Source of the DNA: Glomus cerebriforme
Taxonomy: Eukaryota; Glomeromycota; Glomeromycetes; Glomerales; Glomeraceae
NCBI GenBank assembly: GCA_003550305.1
Contig: QKYT01000028.1
Span: forward strand, 318,264-348,664
Direction: 5' to 3'
Length of the DNA stretch: 30,401 bases
In this document: one piece after another, positions 19,772 through 30,031 of the stretch
Layout: every line of letters begins with the position of its first letter
Position numbering within the stretch: position 1 is the first letter of the stretch
Position numbers and translations under genes: made by a program
The notes under the pieces: model-generated
What the model saw: the letters and a program-made list of their open reading frames with translations, nothing else
The model's database searches: none
Told to the model about the DNA's origin: nothing

Positions 19772-20289
19772 AAGGAATTTTTTTTTGTTTGCAGAAATAG
19801 ATTGTACTTAATTTCTATATACAGTGTATTTTATACTTTATATTAATGTTTGTATTGTACAATAAAAAATTCATAATACTAAAAAGACATATAATTATAT
19901 TTGCTAAATCTAAATAGTAAAATTTAATTAAAAAATCCAATCTATAATATATTGAATACTCAGTAATTGAGCCAATGTACATCATCTTTAACAATTATTT
20001 AAAAGTTTGTTACAGAACTCTATATTTATTTAAATTGAGATAAAATTCATATGCAAAATATATCCAAACGTAGAAACTATGATTTTTTTTTGACTCATTG
20101 ACCGTATACGTCTAAATAACAATTAATTAATTTAATACTGTAAACAAGATAAAATCTTTTTCTTACCTAATTTATTACTTAAATCAGTAATAATACAGTC
20201 AAGACATTCAGAAGTACGTTCTTTTATGATTAAAAAATAATTTTAATAATTTTAATAAAATTAAAAAAAAATAAACAAAATAAAAATAA
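19772..20289. other. 3' flank and spacer
   Basis: AATAAA at 19861-19866, 90 bp past the peptidase stop, is a candidate polyadenylation signal. Near 20165-20235 the minus strand has a short clean reading (IKERTSECLDCIITDLSNKL) that may be a further piece of the adjacent kinase relic or of another gene. Otherwise nothing is seen. Confidence 0.4.
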
Positions 20290-20965
20290 TTTACCTTGAA
20301 GAACGTAAACTACCATTTTCTATGAATTGTAATACTAGTGCATAGTTCTGTGTATTAGGCTCTTTAGTAATTCCATAATAACTTACTACACCACCAATAG
20401 AATTACGTTTTCGAAAAATTTTATCTATAATTTTTAATAAAAAAAATAGTTAAGTAGAAAAGTATAAAAACAACAGGAATTTAATTAATATTTATTTATT
20501 TTACAAACCTCATTTATAAAATCTCACTTATATTATTTGATGGATTATTGAATACTTTTCTGGTCCATTTCTTTCCCAGTTATTAGATTCTTTTTTCCAT
20601 TTTTTAATCCATCCATCTATCCAAATAGCTGAATATACTTTAGCAAATCCTCCTTCGGCTATATATTTAATATCATTAAATCTATCATATGGAATCCATT
20701 CGAATTTGTTTGATAAACCTGAAAGTTGAATATCTTGTATTAATTTGTCAATATCTTTATTTCCACTAGTACACTTATCAAAATCTTCTTGAAAGTGTAT
20801 TATATTACAAGATTTATACCAAGTGATATTCTATTTACTTGAGAACATTCTTTACATTTTCCCATATCATATGATTTTTTTCTCCTTTGTTAGTTTCTTT
20901 ATAACAATATTTACAATAATACCACTTATTATCAATTTTTTGATCACAATTTTCACAAAAATAAG
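20290..20965 (-). pseudogene. Truncated protein kinase relic
   Basis: On the minus strand: a CENCDQK...YYCKYC cysteine-pair segment, then CKEC, then SCNIIHFQEDFDKCTSGNKD, then FEWIPYDRFNDIKYIAEGGF and AKVYSAIWIDG (glycine-rich loop). After an intron-like gap (about 20435-20508) it reads GGVVSYYGITKEP and LQFIENGSLR (strands 4-5 and the hinge), ending at a GTAAAT donor. This is the N-terminal half of the same kinase family as the intact gene at 22418. Several frame changes are needed. The VALK segment with the ATP-binding lysine is deleted (GPEK runs directly into the following part), and the whole C-lobe is absent. It cannot encode an active kinase. Confidence 0.75.
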
Positions 20966-22376
20966 TTTATAATCCTTAAATTTCGTTTCTCTTTAATTCT
21001 GATCCCAATCATAATCTGATATTTTAAAAACTAAATATTTTGTTCACATGAATTATTATCAATGGAGTTTAGTATTTTCTAATACGAGTTACAACAAATT
21101 TTGTTATAATTTATTGATAAATTAGACGGTTTAAATCAGTTTGATTTTAGAAACCAAAATAATAAAATATAATAAATATTTTTTTTACAATTAAAGGTTC
21201 AAATTGGCGACCATATTTGTCATATTTTATTCTTGTGTCACAAACATCCAATGAAACACAAAATTTTACTGAAAGCTTGCGGAATGTTCGGAGATGATCC
21301 ATACTTTCGAACACTATAATAAGCCTTTTGTTTTCGAACTAGACGGTCCAAAAAACCTTAACCGGTTAAAACTTAATTCTGGTTGACATTAAAATTTGGC
21401 CAGAATTAACTAACATTCGTTAACAATTTGCGAAACTTAATTCTGGCCGGAATTAAAATTTGACCGGAATTAACTAGTTTAAAGAAATTCCGAATTTCGT
21501 TAAATTTTGACCAGCGTTAAAATTTGACCAGAATTAACCTATTTGAATTCAACTAATATGGGAATGATCTGCATTTTAACGGTTAAATTAACCGTCTTAA
21601 CCGTTATTTCTAATCTTTGATGAATAGGTTTACAAATTTTTGGTGTATGTATACTACCAAAAATAGACTTTATATTTGACATAACGTTTTATCAGTTTCT
21701 ACTTTAGATTAACTATTAATAATATCGTTTGAATTTATTTATTATTTATTTTGTGGCAATATTAGGAGCTTTTTACAAGTTGCTATTCAAAGTTATTTCT
21801 AAAGCTAATTAATAATTTTTTTTTTAAAAAAAAGGTGGAGATTATGTTAATTATAATTTTTTGTATCTTGATATCATAACATATTTCTCTTTTTTTTTTT
21901 TTTACACGTTACGAAGATTTTGATTATACTACCTTCGTGATAAAAATTGAGGATAAATAGTGCGATGGTTGGGTTTTTCAATTAAAATATGATATAGTCT
22001 TGTTACTATGATTACAATCTTAATTAATATATTTAAATAAATGAGTAAATCGTTCAAAAATATACAAAGTTTAAAAATTTGAAATAAATTGAACAAACTG
22101 ATTAAATACTTCAAGAAAAAAAAAATAAATTACACGAAATATTTAAATTTCAAAGAAATTTATAATTCAGCCATATGCTGTATACACAGTACTTTGAAAA
22201 AAAATTACTTTCAAAAGTCTTTACGTAGTTAAATTTGTTGTACTGTACAGTATTACTGTGATACAAACAACTAATTTTTAATTAAATATCGTATTACAGG
22301 AGTATTACAGGAATTACCAATCAAATGTAAATCCTTTTATTTGACCTACATAAATAAACCAACCATACTATCCTTT
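20966..22376. other. Spacer with GGCC-centred repeats and kinase promoter region
   Basis: No gene is supported. It contains the repeat block 21370-21545 and a TACTGTACA at 22241-22249, about 170 bp before the kinase start. Confidence 0.45.
21370..21545. repeat. Tandem-like block of imperfect GGCC palindromes
   Basis: AACTTAATTCTGG begins at 21370 and again at 21434, each followed by ATTAAAATTTG(G/A)CC(A/G)GAATTAACT. A third, more degenerate unit follows up to about 21545. The units are built of half-sites of the imperfect palindrome AATTCTGGCCRGAATT. Related motifs occur at 27.1-27.7 kb. Confidence 0.65.
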
Positions 22377-22383
22377 TATAAAT
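22377..22383 (+). promoter_or_regulatory. Candidate TATA box of the kinase gene
   Basis: TATAAAT (within CCTTTTATAAATTT) lies 35-41 bp upstream of the ATG at 22418. Spacing is short but plausible for a short leader. Confidence 0.35.
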
Positions 22384-22417
22384 TTAAAACAAATATTGTA
22401 AAAAAAAACGAATAATA

Positions 22418-24064
22418 ATGCTCAAGTCTTTATCTAATAAATTTAATTTATCGAATATTTCCGATAAAATTTTTGATTTAGTAAATGTTAATCATGAAAA
22501 TCGTTGCAAATCATATGTCCACCCTCATAAATTATGGTGTAAAGAATGTGTTCCTCGTTGCATAATAGAAGGTTGGACCAGTGAAAATTATAACATTGAT
22601 GAGTTTATCAAGGATACGATTTATAACGCAAAAAGTTATTTTGATTATGATGATGGCAAATCTTATCCATTATTTCTTGAATGGGTTCCATTTGATAGAC
22701 TTGAAGATATAAAACAAATTGGTGAAGGTGGATTTGCTAAAGTATATTCTGCAATATGGATTGATGGTAAAGCAAAATATGTTAAACAAGATGATGGAAA
22801 TTGGAAAAAAAGTGACCCAGAACATATAAAAGTTGCTTTGAAAAAGTTAAATGGATCACAAAATTTGTCGGCTGAATATTTAAATGAGGTATCAATTTTT
22901 ACCTAATTGATTATAATGATAAAATATTATTATTTATTTATTTTTAAAATTATTATTATTTTTTTTGTAGATTAAAACGCTTTGGAATTTTTATTTTAAG
23001 GATAATACTTATTTAAAGTTTTATGGAATAACAAAAGATCCAGAAACTAAAGAATTTATAATGATTACACAATTTGCAGAACAAGGAAATTTGAGATTTG
23101 TTCTTTCAAGTAATTTTAAAAATATTTTATGGGAAGATAAAATTTTTTATTTATTTAGAATTGTAGGTGACCTTAGAAATTTACATATATTAGGGTATTT
23201 ACATAAAGATTTTCATAGTGGAAATATTTTACAGAATTACGGAATTTCTTATATTTCAGATTTTGGATTATCTGGACCATCAAATGAACAAAAATCAGAT
23301 AATGAAATTTATGGTGTACTACCATATATTGCTCCGGAAGTTTTAAATGGAGAACAATATACTTTATCTTCTGATATTTATAGTTTTGGTATAATTATGA
23401 CTGAATTATCATCTGGAATACCACCTTTTCATAAAAGAAAACATGATATTAACTTAACATTAGAAATATGTAATGGACTTAGGCCAGAATTTGGAATAGG
23501 AACTCCTGAAATTTATAAAAAATTAGCTTATAGATGCATGAATGCTAATCCAAATCTAAGACCAAATGCCAAGGAATTGTTTGAAATAATTTCATTTTGG
23601 CTTCAATCTATTAGATGTCATGAACAAGAAATAGAAAAATTTGGTTATAAAAGAAAAGAAGTTAAAGTTATGTTTGAAGAAGCTGATAAAGAGATACCAA
23701 ATATTTCAACTTTATTTGAAAAAGATCCCGATGCTATTTACATTAGTAGAGTATTTACATTTAGTAATTTACCAAAACCTATTAATTCATCTATTATTAC
23801 TTCATATATTAATGATGAAGAAAATAATGAAGGTATTGTGTTTATTTAATTTATTACTATCACTTTTATAATTAATTCTATAATCAACTATTTTTATTTG
23901 CCTTACTGATAGATTTTCAAGATTCTCAATTAATCAACTTAGAGGTTTCTAGCACATTACAATCAAAAGGTAATATAATTTATTATGTGTATTTATGGTA
24001 TTCGTATAAAACAATACTAAGTTTTTGATTTAAAATTATAGTTGATATTGAAAATGACGCTTGA
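22418..24064 (+). CDS. Protein kinase, Rhizophagus-expanded family, four exons (470 aa)
   Basis: Exons 22418-22888, 22971-23832, 23913-23969 and 24042-24064; introns of 82, 80 and 72 bp with GT-AG ends. Joining the last two exons gives the tail NNEDFQDSQLINLEVSSTLQ and on to TGA, a C-terminus typical of this family; without splicing the ORF would stop falsely at 23849. Motifs: glycine loop GEGGFAKV (102-109), VALKK with ATP-binding K142, catalytic loop HKDFHSGNIL (D237; HKD instead of HRD), DFG 254-256, APE 278-280 and a conserved SSDIYSFGIIMTEL helix. All key residues are present, so it is probably active, of the tyrosine-kinase-like Ser/Thr type. The N-terminal ~90 residues contain CK...LWCKECVPRC, a short cysteine module seen also in the relic at 20.3-21.0 kb. 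Target unknown. ATG 22418 is the first in frame. Confidence 0.9.
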
Positions 24065-24333
24065 ATTGAATATTTAAACTTAATTAATTTCCATAGAAGT
24101 TATTAGATTTTTTATAATATTTGATATACAAATGATAATATAATAAAAAAAAAGGAGCGAATCAGTGTGAAAAGTAGTGATTTAATAAATTAAAAAACTT
24201 ACAATTTTGTAATAGTGATAAATATACTGTATATTATAACATCAATAAATTAATTCATTAGTAACCAATTAATTTAAAAAAAATATTCAATATCGTAATT
24301 TTGGAATAAAACAAGTTATCTGTAATCCATAAA
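24065..24333. other. 3' flank of the kinase gene
   Basis: AT-rich, no gene. A TACTGTA occurs at 24225-24231. AATAAA-like A-rich strings follow the stop, but none is decisive. Confidence 0.35.
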
Positions 24334-24492
24334 ATGATTCAACAAAATATTGTTAATTGGACTAACTTTAAGATTCAATGTCGTGTGGATTTGCGCGTCA
24401 GGTGTCCCATTTGGACTGATATTTATAATGTCTTAAAAGGTTTGGCCAGCATTGATTCTATTGAGAAGTCTCATCAGCTGACAGTTATATAA
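24334..24492 (+). other. Small ORF of 52 codons, less AT-rich than its surroundings
   Basis: The peptide contains WTNFKIQCRVDLRVRCPIWT and SIDSIEKSHQLTV and looks protein-like. No family is recognised. The segment around 24380-24470 is locally GC-richer. It could be an exon relic rather than a gene. Confidence 0.2.
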
Positions 24493-24574
24493 CAGATAAT
24501 ATGAAACGGCAGATTATTGGTAGATTTAAGAATACATTGTAATAAATTACTGATAGCAATAAATAGTCAATGAA

Positions 24575-25180
24575 TTTCTTAAGCCATAATGAGCTTTGAT
24601 TGATTTTTTTTCTGTCCATTAAATGATCTTACAAAAATTAAAAATTCCACAATTGTATCATAGTCCAATTAATTAATGAACAAAAGCTGTGGTCAATTTT
24701 CTTTACTGTGCCGATTTTTAAAACAAGTAAATTAATTACGTTACGCGAATATTTTAGAAATTTTGAATATGTATACTGTATATATTTGTATTTAAACGGA
24801 GTTTCCTGGAATTTTTTTTTTAGAAAAAAAAAATAAAAATAAAATAAAAAAAATTTACTTTCGCGTTAATCACATATGTAACGCACAAGATAATTGATGA
24901 TTTTAACGAGATAAAGACCCAAATAAGTTTATTTCAACGTGTTTTGAATCATTTCCACATGATAAAAATTGACCACAGATATTTATTTATATTCATTTCA
25001 TTTAAATATTAAATGCAAAATTATTGATGACAATCGAAACATTAAAGAAATCACTTCAAGGATTTTATTTATTTTTATCAGAAGCTCGAGAAGAACCCAA
25101 ACAAGATTTTAATTTGGAGCTATTAACTCGATTCATTAATATTTAAATAATTACACAAATTATCAATCCATGGTAGATAA
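24575..25180 (+). pseudogene. Broken duplicate of the S41 peptidase promoter, exon 1 and exon 2
   Basis: Matches about 17295-17998 by eye. 24581-24830 equals the promoter (AATGAGCTTTGATT, GCTGTGGTCAATTTTCTTTA, TTACGCGAATATTTT, TTTAAACGGAGTTT). About 24857-24980 equals exon 1 (TTTCGCGTTAATCACAT, AAAGACCCAAATAAGTTTAT, GAATCATTTCCACATGA). 25027-25173 equals exon 2 (ACAATCGAAACATTAAAGAAA, TTTATCAGAAGCTCGAGAAG). The start codon and most of the signal-peptide region are lost, exon 1 has deletions, the intron 1 donor GT and acceptor AG are both gone, and exon 2 is frameshifted. Similarity ends about where exon 2 meets intron 2, so the catalytic exons were never copied or were lost. Confidence 0.85.
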
Positions 25181-25540
25181 ATATTCTTGTATCTTATTTC
25201 TCTCTCAATTTAATTTTTAGCTCAACCTGTTAATCTTATAATATCGCATTACCGAATTATCGATAAAGCATAATTTAAGTGATTAGGTTCTTATACTTTA
25301 CCAAACATAAATGAATAATATAAATAAAATTCTTAGTTGTCCGTAGTAGATATAATAAATAATTTTGTAGGTACTGTACATTATAATAATAATATACAAT
25401 ACAAGCTCGAATTATTATAGGCTATTATCACGTTTAATAAAATTTTCTGGATTGTTATAACATTTTATTAAATAATAAAAAAGTAACTATTACTAATAAA
25501 TTAAAATCGATGATACACCTCAAAAGATAAAAAAAGCCAT
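25181..25540. other. Spacer between the peptidase relic and the dehydrogenase gene
   Basis: No gene. TACTGTACA at 25372-25380. A TTTATT at 25464-25469 (AATAAA on the minus strand) is a possible polyadenylation signal for the dehydrogenase gene. Confidence 0.4.
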
Positions 25541-26889
25541 TTATTTAATTTTGCCCATTTCTTCGCCAAATTTTGTTTGTTCGAAACCTTCCATAACAAT
25601 TTTAGGAAATTCGAATTTTGATTTATCAAGAAAGGAGGTATTACCTTTGAATACAGTAGAAATTTCGCCTACAATAATAATAATTAATTATCATAAAATT
25701 ATAAAATTTTAAAATCAAGTAAAAAGTTCATTTACCATTATAAGCTGGATTGACGATTACATTGAAGAATGCGTCAACTATATCATTTATATCTACCCAT
25801 TGATCTTCAGGAATTGTATGAGCTATGTGCTTCATCAAAGGTGTATCTAAATAAAAAGAGAAAAATTAAATAAAGTTTGAAACAAAAAAAAAAAATTCCT
25901 TTAAAATTTATTTACCTACTGCTCCTGGTGCAATCACATTTACACGAATATTTTGCGCAGCTAAAGTTTCTGCAAGAGAAAGTGATAAGCCGATTACACC
26001 GAATTTGGAAGCGGAATAATATGGAATATAAGGAGAAACGTAGAGACCGCCAAGTGATGAAGTATTAACAATAACTCCACCATCTTTTCCATTTTGCTTT
26101 AAAAATCGAATTCCAAGTTTCATTCCGTTAAGTACACCTTTTAAATTCACATCGATAATTCTTAATGCATATGGAGCTAAAAAAAAAATAATGAATAAAT
26201 TTTCAATAATTAAAATTGCAAAAAAAAAATCAATCTTAATATTTAATAAATTTTATGTACGCTCATCTGAATCATCAAACATGCAATCTCCTTCTGTAAA
26301 TATACCAGCATTATTTACAACAATCTAAAAAGAGAAATGATTTATAAATATGATAACGCATTATCAATAATAATAAAATTTAAATATTTACATCGATATG
26401 GCCGAATGTTTGTGCAGTGTTTTTGAACGCATCCAAATATTCTTTCCAATTAGATACATCGACATGTTCATAAATTGCGACTTGATCAGCTTTCCTATTT
26501 ATTATAAGATTAACGATTTATTTATATTAGACGATGTTACACCATTATGTTTCAATAAATTAGTGTAACAATAATTACCCAGAATTAAGTTCTTCAACAA
26601 ACTTTTTTCCGAGGTCATCTTGAACATCAGCGACAGTGACCTTCGCACTTTAAAAACTTTTTAGGTTAATAAAAAGGTGTTAATTTCATGTCATATGTAT
26701 GTTACTAACCCTTCTTTAACTAAACGAGTTACTATAGCTTTTCCAATTCCCGAAGCTGCGCCTACATTTTTTTTAAAAAAAAAAATTCATTAAATCATTA
26801 AAAGAGATTTATTTGTAGATTTGCATTTAAATTTTATGTAATTTACCGGAAACAAATGCAACTTTTCCTTTAACTGAAGTAAAAGACAT
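25541..26889 (-). CDS. Short-chain dehydrogenase/reductase, eight exons (276 aa)
   Basis: Exons in coding order: 26847-26889, 26710-26761, 26579-26647, 26392-26494, 26261-26324, 25916-26176, 25736-25846, 25541-25668. The seven introns are 62-85 bp with GT-AG ends, and all phases fit to a 276-residue frame. Classical SDR landmarks: nucleotide-binding GAASGIG (residues 15-21), D after the second strand (VADVQDD), NNAG (93-96), Asn121 in DVNLKGV, Ser151 in NTSSLGG, Tyr164 and Lys168 in YSASK, and APGAVDTPLM after the active site. It is a soluble NAD(P)(H)-dependent oxidoreductase; the acidic residue after strand 2 favours NAD. The layout resembles 15-hydroxyprostaglandin dehydrogenase-like SDRs, but the substrate cannot be read from sequence. 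It appears intact. The intron 2 acceptor (TTTTTAAAG) is the weakest junction. Confidence 0.88.
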
Positions 26890-28500
26890 TATCAAATAAA
26901 TTAAATTATTTTTCTTTCAAAAAAAAAAAAAAAAGAATTTTTTTTTCAAATGAATATGTATATATATATAAATAAAATAAGATTTTGTACAACATTTTTC
27001 TTGGCTCAAATCGGGTGCAAACGCAAATTTTATCCAAAAGGAATAACCGTGCTATTGTGAGATGCTCTGTGAGTTTGTGTAATAGAATACAACATATCTG
27101 ATATATTTAAGTAATCATATTATATATCTTAACTCCGGCCGAATTTCTTTTATATTAACTATATTAACTCTGGCCAAATTTATAATTCCGGAATTAATCA
27201 TCGTTGATATATTTTAAGTTGATCATCTGTTTTTATAATTTTCCTCGCTATTCTTGAATCTGGTAAAATTATAAGGATATTTATCCTATAATTATCTATT
27301 CTTATACTTTAATGGAGATTCCAGAATATATATTTACCAATTTACGAATAATTCACTAATAAATAATATGTTGAGAAAACAATAGTTTTCTATTTTATCT
27401 TTTAATAATTGCTAATCCATTATATTGTAAATCATTAATATTAAATTTTGTATTATATAGTTCTTTATCTGTAATAAATAGATAAACCTTTTTCATTAAG
27501 CTACTTAAAGCCATTAATCATATAAAATATGATGATGATTATGGCCAAAAAAACATTATCAGTTATAAATTTTCAGCTCTGGCCAAACTATAGTATAATT
27601 TCGGCCGGAATAAAATATTATCATTTGTTTAATCCTGGCCAAACTTATAATTCCAGCCTAAATTAACAACCGGATAAAACCCGCAGAATGAAAAACCCAA
27701 TCCAGATCGAAGCTAAGCTATTTTTAAAAAGTCCAATTAAAGAACTTATGAAGCATTAGAGAAAGAAATAGAGAATAATGAATTAAAGCAAGTCTTTTCT
27801 ATTAATTTAACAAAAATATAAAAGACATCAACACTTCGCCTCATTATCAGCCTCACGTGACGGCAACAATTTGATACTTCGGTCGAACAACAACACTTTG
27901 GTGGATTTAATTATTATTACCATAATTTTTCTTTAAATAAACATCATAAATAAACCGATAAAAACTTTTTTTGCTAATTTCATTTAATTTATATTTTATA
28001 ATAGTTCATTTCTCGTACAAAAGAATAAAGTACATGATTTAATAATAGATCTAGATATTATTAAATTTCTTTAACAGGTTATTCCGATTGTTATTTGACT
28101 AGTGATTATAAGTTTCAACTATCATCTAGGGAATGAATACTCGTATGAGTCGTAGTCGTATCTTAACCATTTGTAAATATTTGTATATACTGTATGTTTC
28201 GATTTTCCTGCTTACTGCTTATCAAAATGAAATTTTGTATTTCACCGCTGTTTTCAAAATAGTGTAAGCCTATTTTAATTTGTGACATCCAGTCTTTTTT
28301 TCTATCTAAATAAATAAATTATGCTATAACTGATAGAATCGTTTTTGGTGATTAGAAAATGGTCATAGAATAGTACGAATTATCCGGGTCGAAACAATTC
28401 ACAAGAAACTTAAAAAATTATTTTATTTATTAATTTTTAAAAAATATATTCTTTAATACATTTAATAAAATAAAATTACTAAAAAAAATAAGACTACTTC
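26890..28500. other. Long gene-free spacer with dispersed GGCC repeats
   Basis: No ORF of note. It holds an A run (26920-26935) and a TA-rich stretch near 26959-26972 in the 5' flank of the dehydrogenase, GGCC-type repeats at 27.13-27.66 kb, a CACGTG at 27854-27859 and a TACTGTA at 28188-28194. Confidence 0.45.
27131..27660. repeat. Dispersed GGCC-centred half-palindromes
   Basis: Members: AACTCCGGCCGAATTTC (27131), AACTCTGGCCAAATTTATAATTCCGGAATTAA (from 27166), AGCTCTGGCCAAAC (about 27580), ATTTCGGCCGGAATAAA (about 27600) and AATCCTGGCCAAACTTATAATTCCAGCC (about 27631). They share the core of the block at 21370-21545. Confidence 0.55.
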
Positions 28501-28625
28501 ATTTGTATCATTTATTGTATTTTTTCTTCTATTATTATTGTTTGTTTTGTTGATTTTATTCTCATATTTTATTTTTTATATCATTATTCCTTTCTATTTC
28601 TGCTATCTTATCGTTATTGTATCTT

Positions 28626-28775
28626 TTATTCCCAACTTTTCTCCACAATTAAATGACTGACATCTTTATCTAAACCAGTATATCTTTCTTTGTTTATATG
28701 CATTTTTTCTTCAATTTCAATCTTTGTCCCTTTGACTTTATCTTCATCTTTGGAAATGTTCTTTGGTTTCTTCTT
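28626..28775 (-). pseudogene. Charged coding relic on the minus strand
   Basis: About 49 codons without stops: K/E-rich, with IEIEEKMHINKERYTGLDKD and VSHLIVEKSWE before TAA. Sequence to either side on the same strand gives similar short K/E/N-rich runs broken by stops (for example KLKDVLSKRKYLLSGELLKE near 28860-28910). It may be an old charged or coiled-coil gene, or simply purine-rich DNA that translates to Lys/Glu. No family recognised. Confidence 0.25.
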
Positions 28776-29342
28776 TATCTGTTATTATTGATGACCTGTT
28801 TCTTTATTATTCTTTCAAAGTCCAAAAATTTTTTATATTTCTTGTTGTTCTTTTAATAATTCACCAGATAGCAGATATTTTCTTTTGCTTAATACATCTT
28901 TTAACTTGTTATCCTTTCATTTCCTTTCATTCCACCTTTCTCTTTCTGCATCTTCTTTGTTATCTTGAGCTCATCTTCTATTATTTATTTTACCCATATT
29001 TATTATTATTTTTTTTATTCCAATTTTTTCTAGATTTAATTTTTACGTTTCAACATGCCAAAATGGGTGAATACTTCTCCTCTTGCTTCCAAAAGGGAAG
29101 GATCAGAACATCTCCGAGATCCAGATTATCTCATCAATTATACGTCTTTTTTTAATACTCGAGACATTCGTTCTCTGGAAATATATTTTTGCTCAGCTAC
29201 CTATCTTAAAGTTGTTGCAATTTTTTCTTTTATCTCATAGTATTTCTTTATTTGTTGATATCTCCCCATCACTGATCTCATTTGTCTTCAACATTGCTTC
29301 ATAAACATAAATATTGGGAAATAAAAAAAGGAGATCTAATCT
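28776..29342. other. Pyrimidine-rich tract, no gene supported
   Basis: The plus strand is strongly T/C-biased from about 28500 to 29050. ORFs read here on the plus strand are Phe/Leu/Ile runs caused by that bias. 29055-29240 has a 61-codon ORF with a less biased start (MPKWVNTSPLASKREGSEHL), but no domain is recognised. Confidence 0.35.
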
Positions 29343-29582
29343 AAACCAAACCGCAGATAGGAGAGATACTCGACTATCTAACCGGTCTTTCCTTGCCTGA
29401 TACGAAGAAGATCTCATATACAGTATAAGGAAGATAAGAGGAAGTTAAAGGAATTTATAAAAAAACCAAACCAGCCAGATAGGAGATGCTCAACTACCTG
29501 ACTGGACCTTCCTTGCCTGATACGAGGAAGACCTCATATACAGTATAAGGAAAGTAAGAGAAAGTGAGGTTAAAGGACTGAG
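29343..29582. repeat. Two tandem units of about 120 bp
   Basis: Unit 1 starts AAACCAAACCGCAGATAGGAG at 29343 and unit 2 starts AAACCAAACCAGCCAGATAGGAG at 29463. Both continue with TTTCCTTGCCTGATACGA(A/G)GAAGA(T/C)CTCATATACAGTATAAGG and end in GTTAAAGG. Differences are scattered. Near the start of unit 2, on the minus strand, a 12-bp stem with two G-U pairs can form. Confidence 0.75.
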
Positions 29583-29986
29583 AATCTAGTTTTTAAAAAG
29601 GAAAAAAGAAAAGATAAAATTATAAAGAGAAAAGAGTTTAAGGGAGAATCCAGTGAATCTAGTTTTTTAAATTTAGAGAAAAAAAAAGTCTTAAAAAAGT
29701 AGTAGGTATTTATAAATTTTTTTTTTAATTGTCATGATAACTTATTATTATTGATTATGTAATTTACTACTTAATATAGATTTATTTGTTTATTTTTTAA
29801 TAATAGCTAATCGGCTAAGCCAAGTAAGCCAAGTAAAGTATAATTGCATACTGTACATGAGTCACAATCCATAATCTAAAAAAATCATTTTATAGCGTGA
29901 TTATCACAAATTTCAACTGATAGTTACTCATAAAACTCAATATTATAATTATTTTAATATGCTTAGTAATTTATTCATATGATAAG
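29583..29986. other. Upstream region of the F-box gene
   Basis: No gene. TACTGTACA lies at 29849-29857, about 175 bp before the F-box start; AAGCCAAGTAAGCCAAGTAAAG (29818-29839) is a small direct repeat. Confidence 0.35.
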
Positions 29987-29994
29987 TATAAAAG
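29987..29994 (+). promoter_or_regulatory. Candidate TATA box of the F-box gene
   Basis: TATAAAAG, a good TATA-box match, 38-45 bp upstream of the ATG at 30032. Confidence 0.45.
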
Positions 29995-30031
29995 AAAGGT
30001 TCAAACAAAAGCTCTCTCTTTGTAAAAGAAA

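Noticed and set aside
21370..21545. CRISPR-like array
   Set aside because: The units are imperfect palindromes with no constant repeats and unique spacers, and the genome is eukaryotic.
23641..23871. 76-codon ORF at the kinase 3' end
   Set aside because: Out-of-frame Leu-rich shadow; the spliced kinase frame explains the region.
25877..26068. 63-codon plus-strand ORF in the dehydrogenase gene
   Set aside because: Antisense to the exon carrying the catalytic Tyr/Lys of the SDR.
17553..26889. Functional cluster of peptidase, kinase and dehydrogenase
   Set aside because: Mixed strands, separate promoters, long repeat-filled spacers and unrelated functions give no support for a shared pathway.
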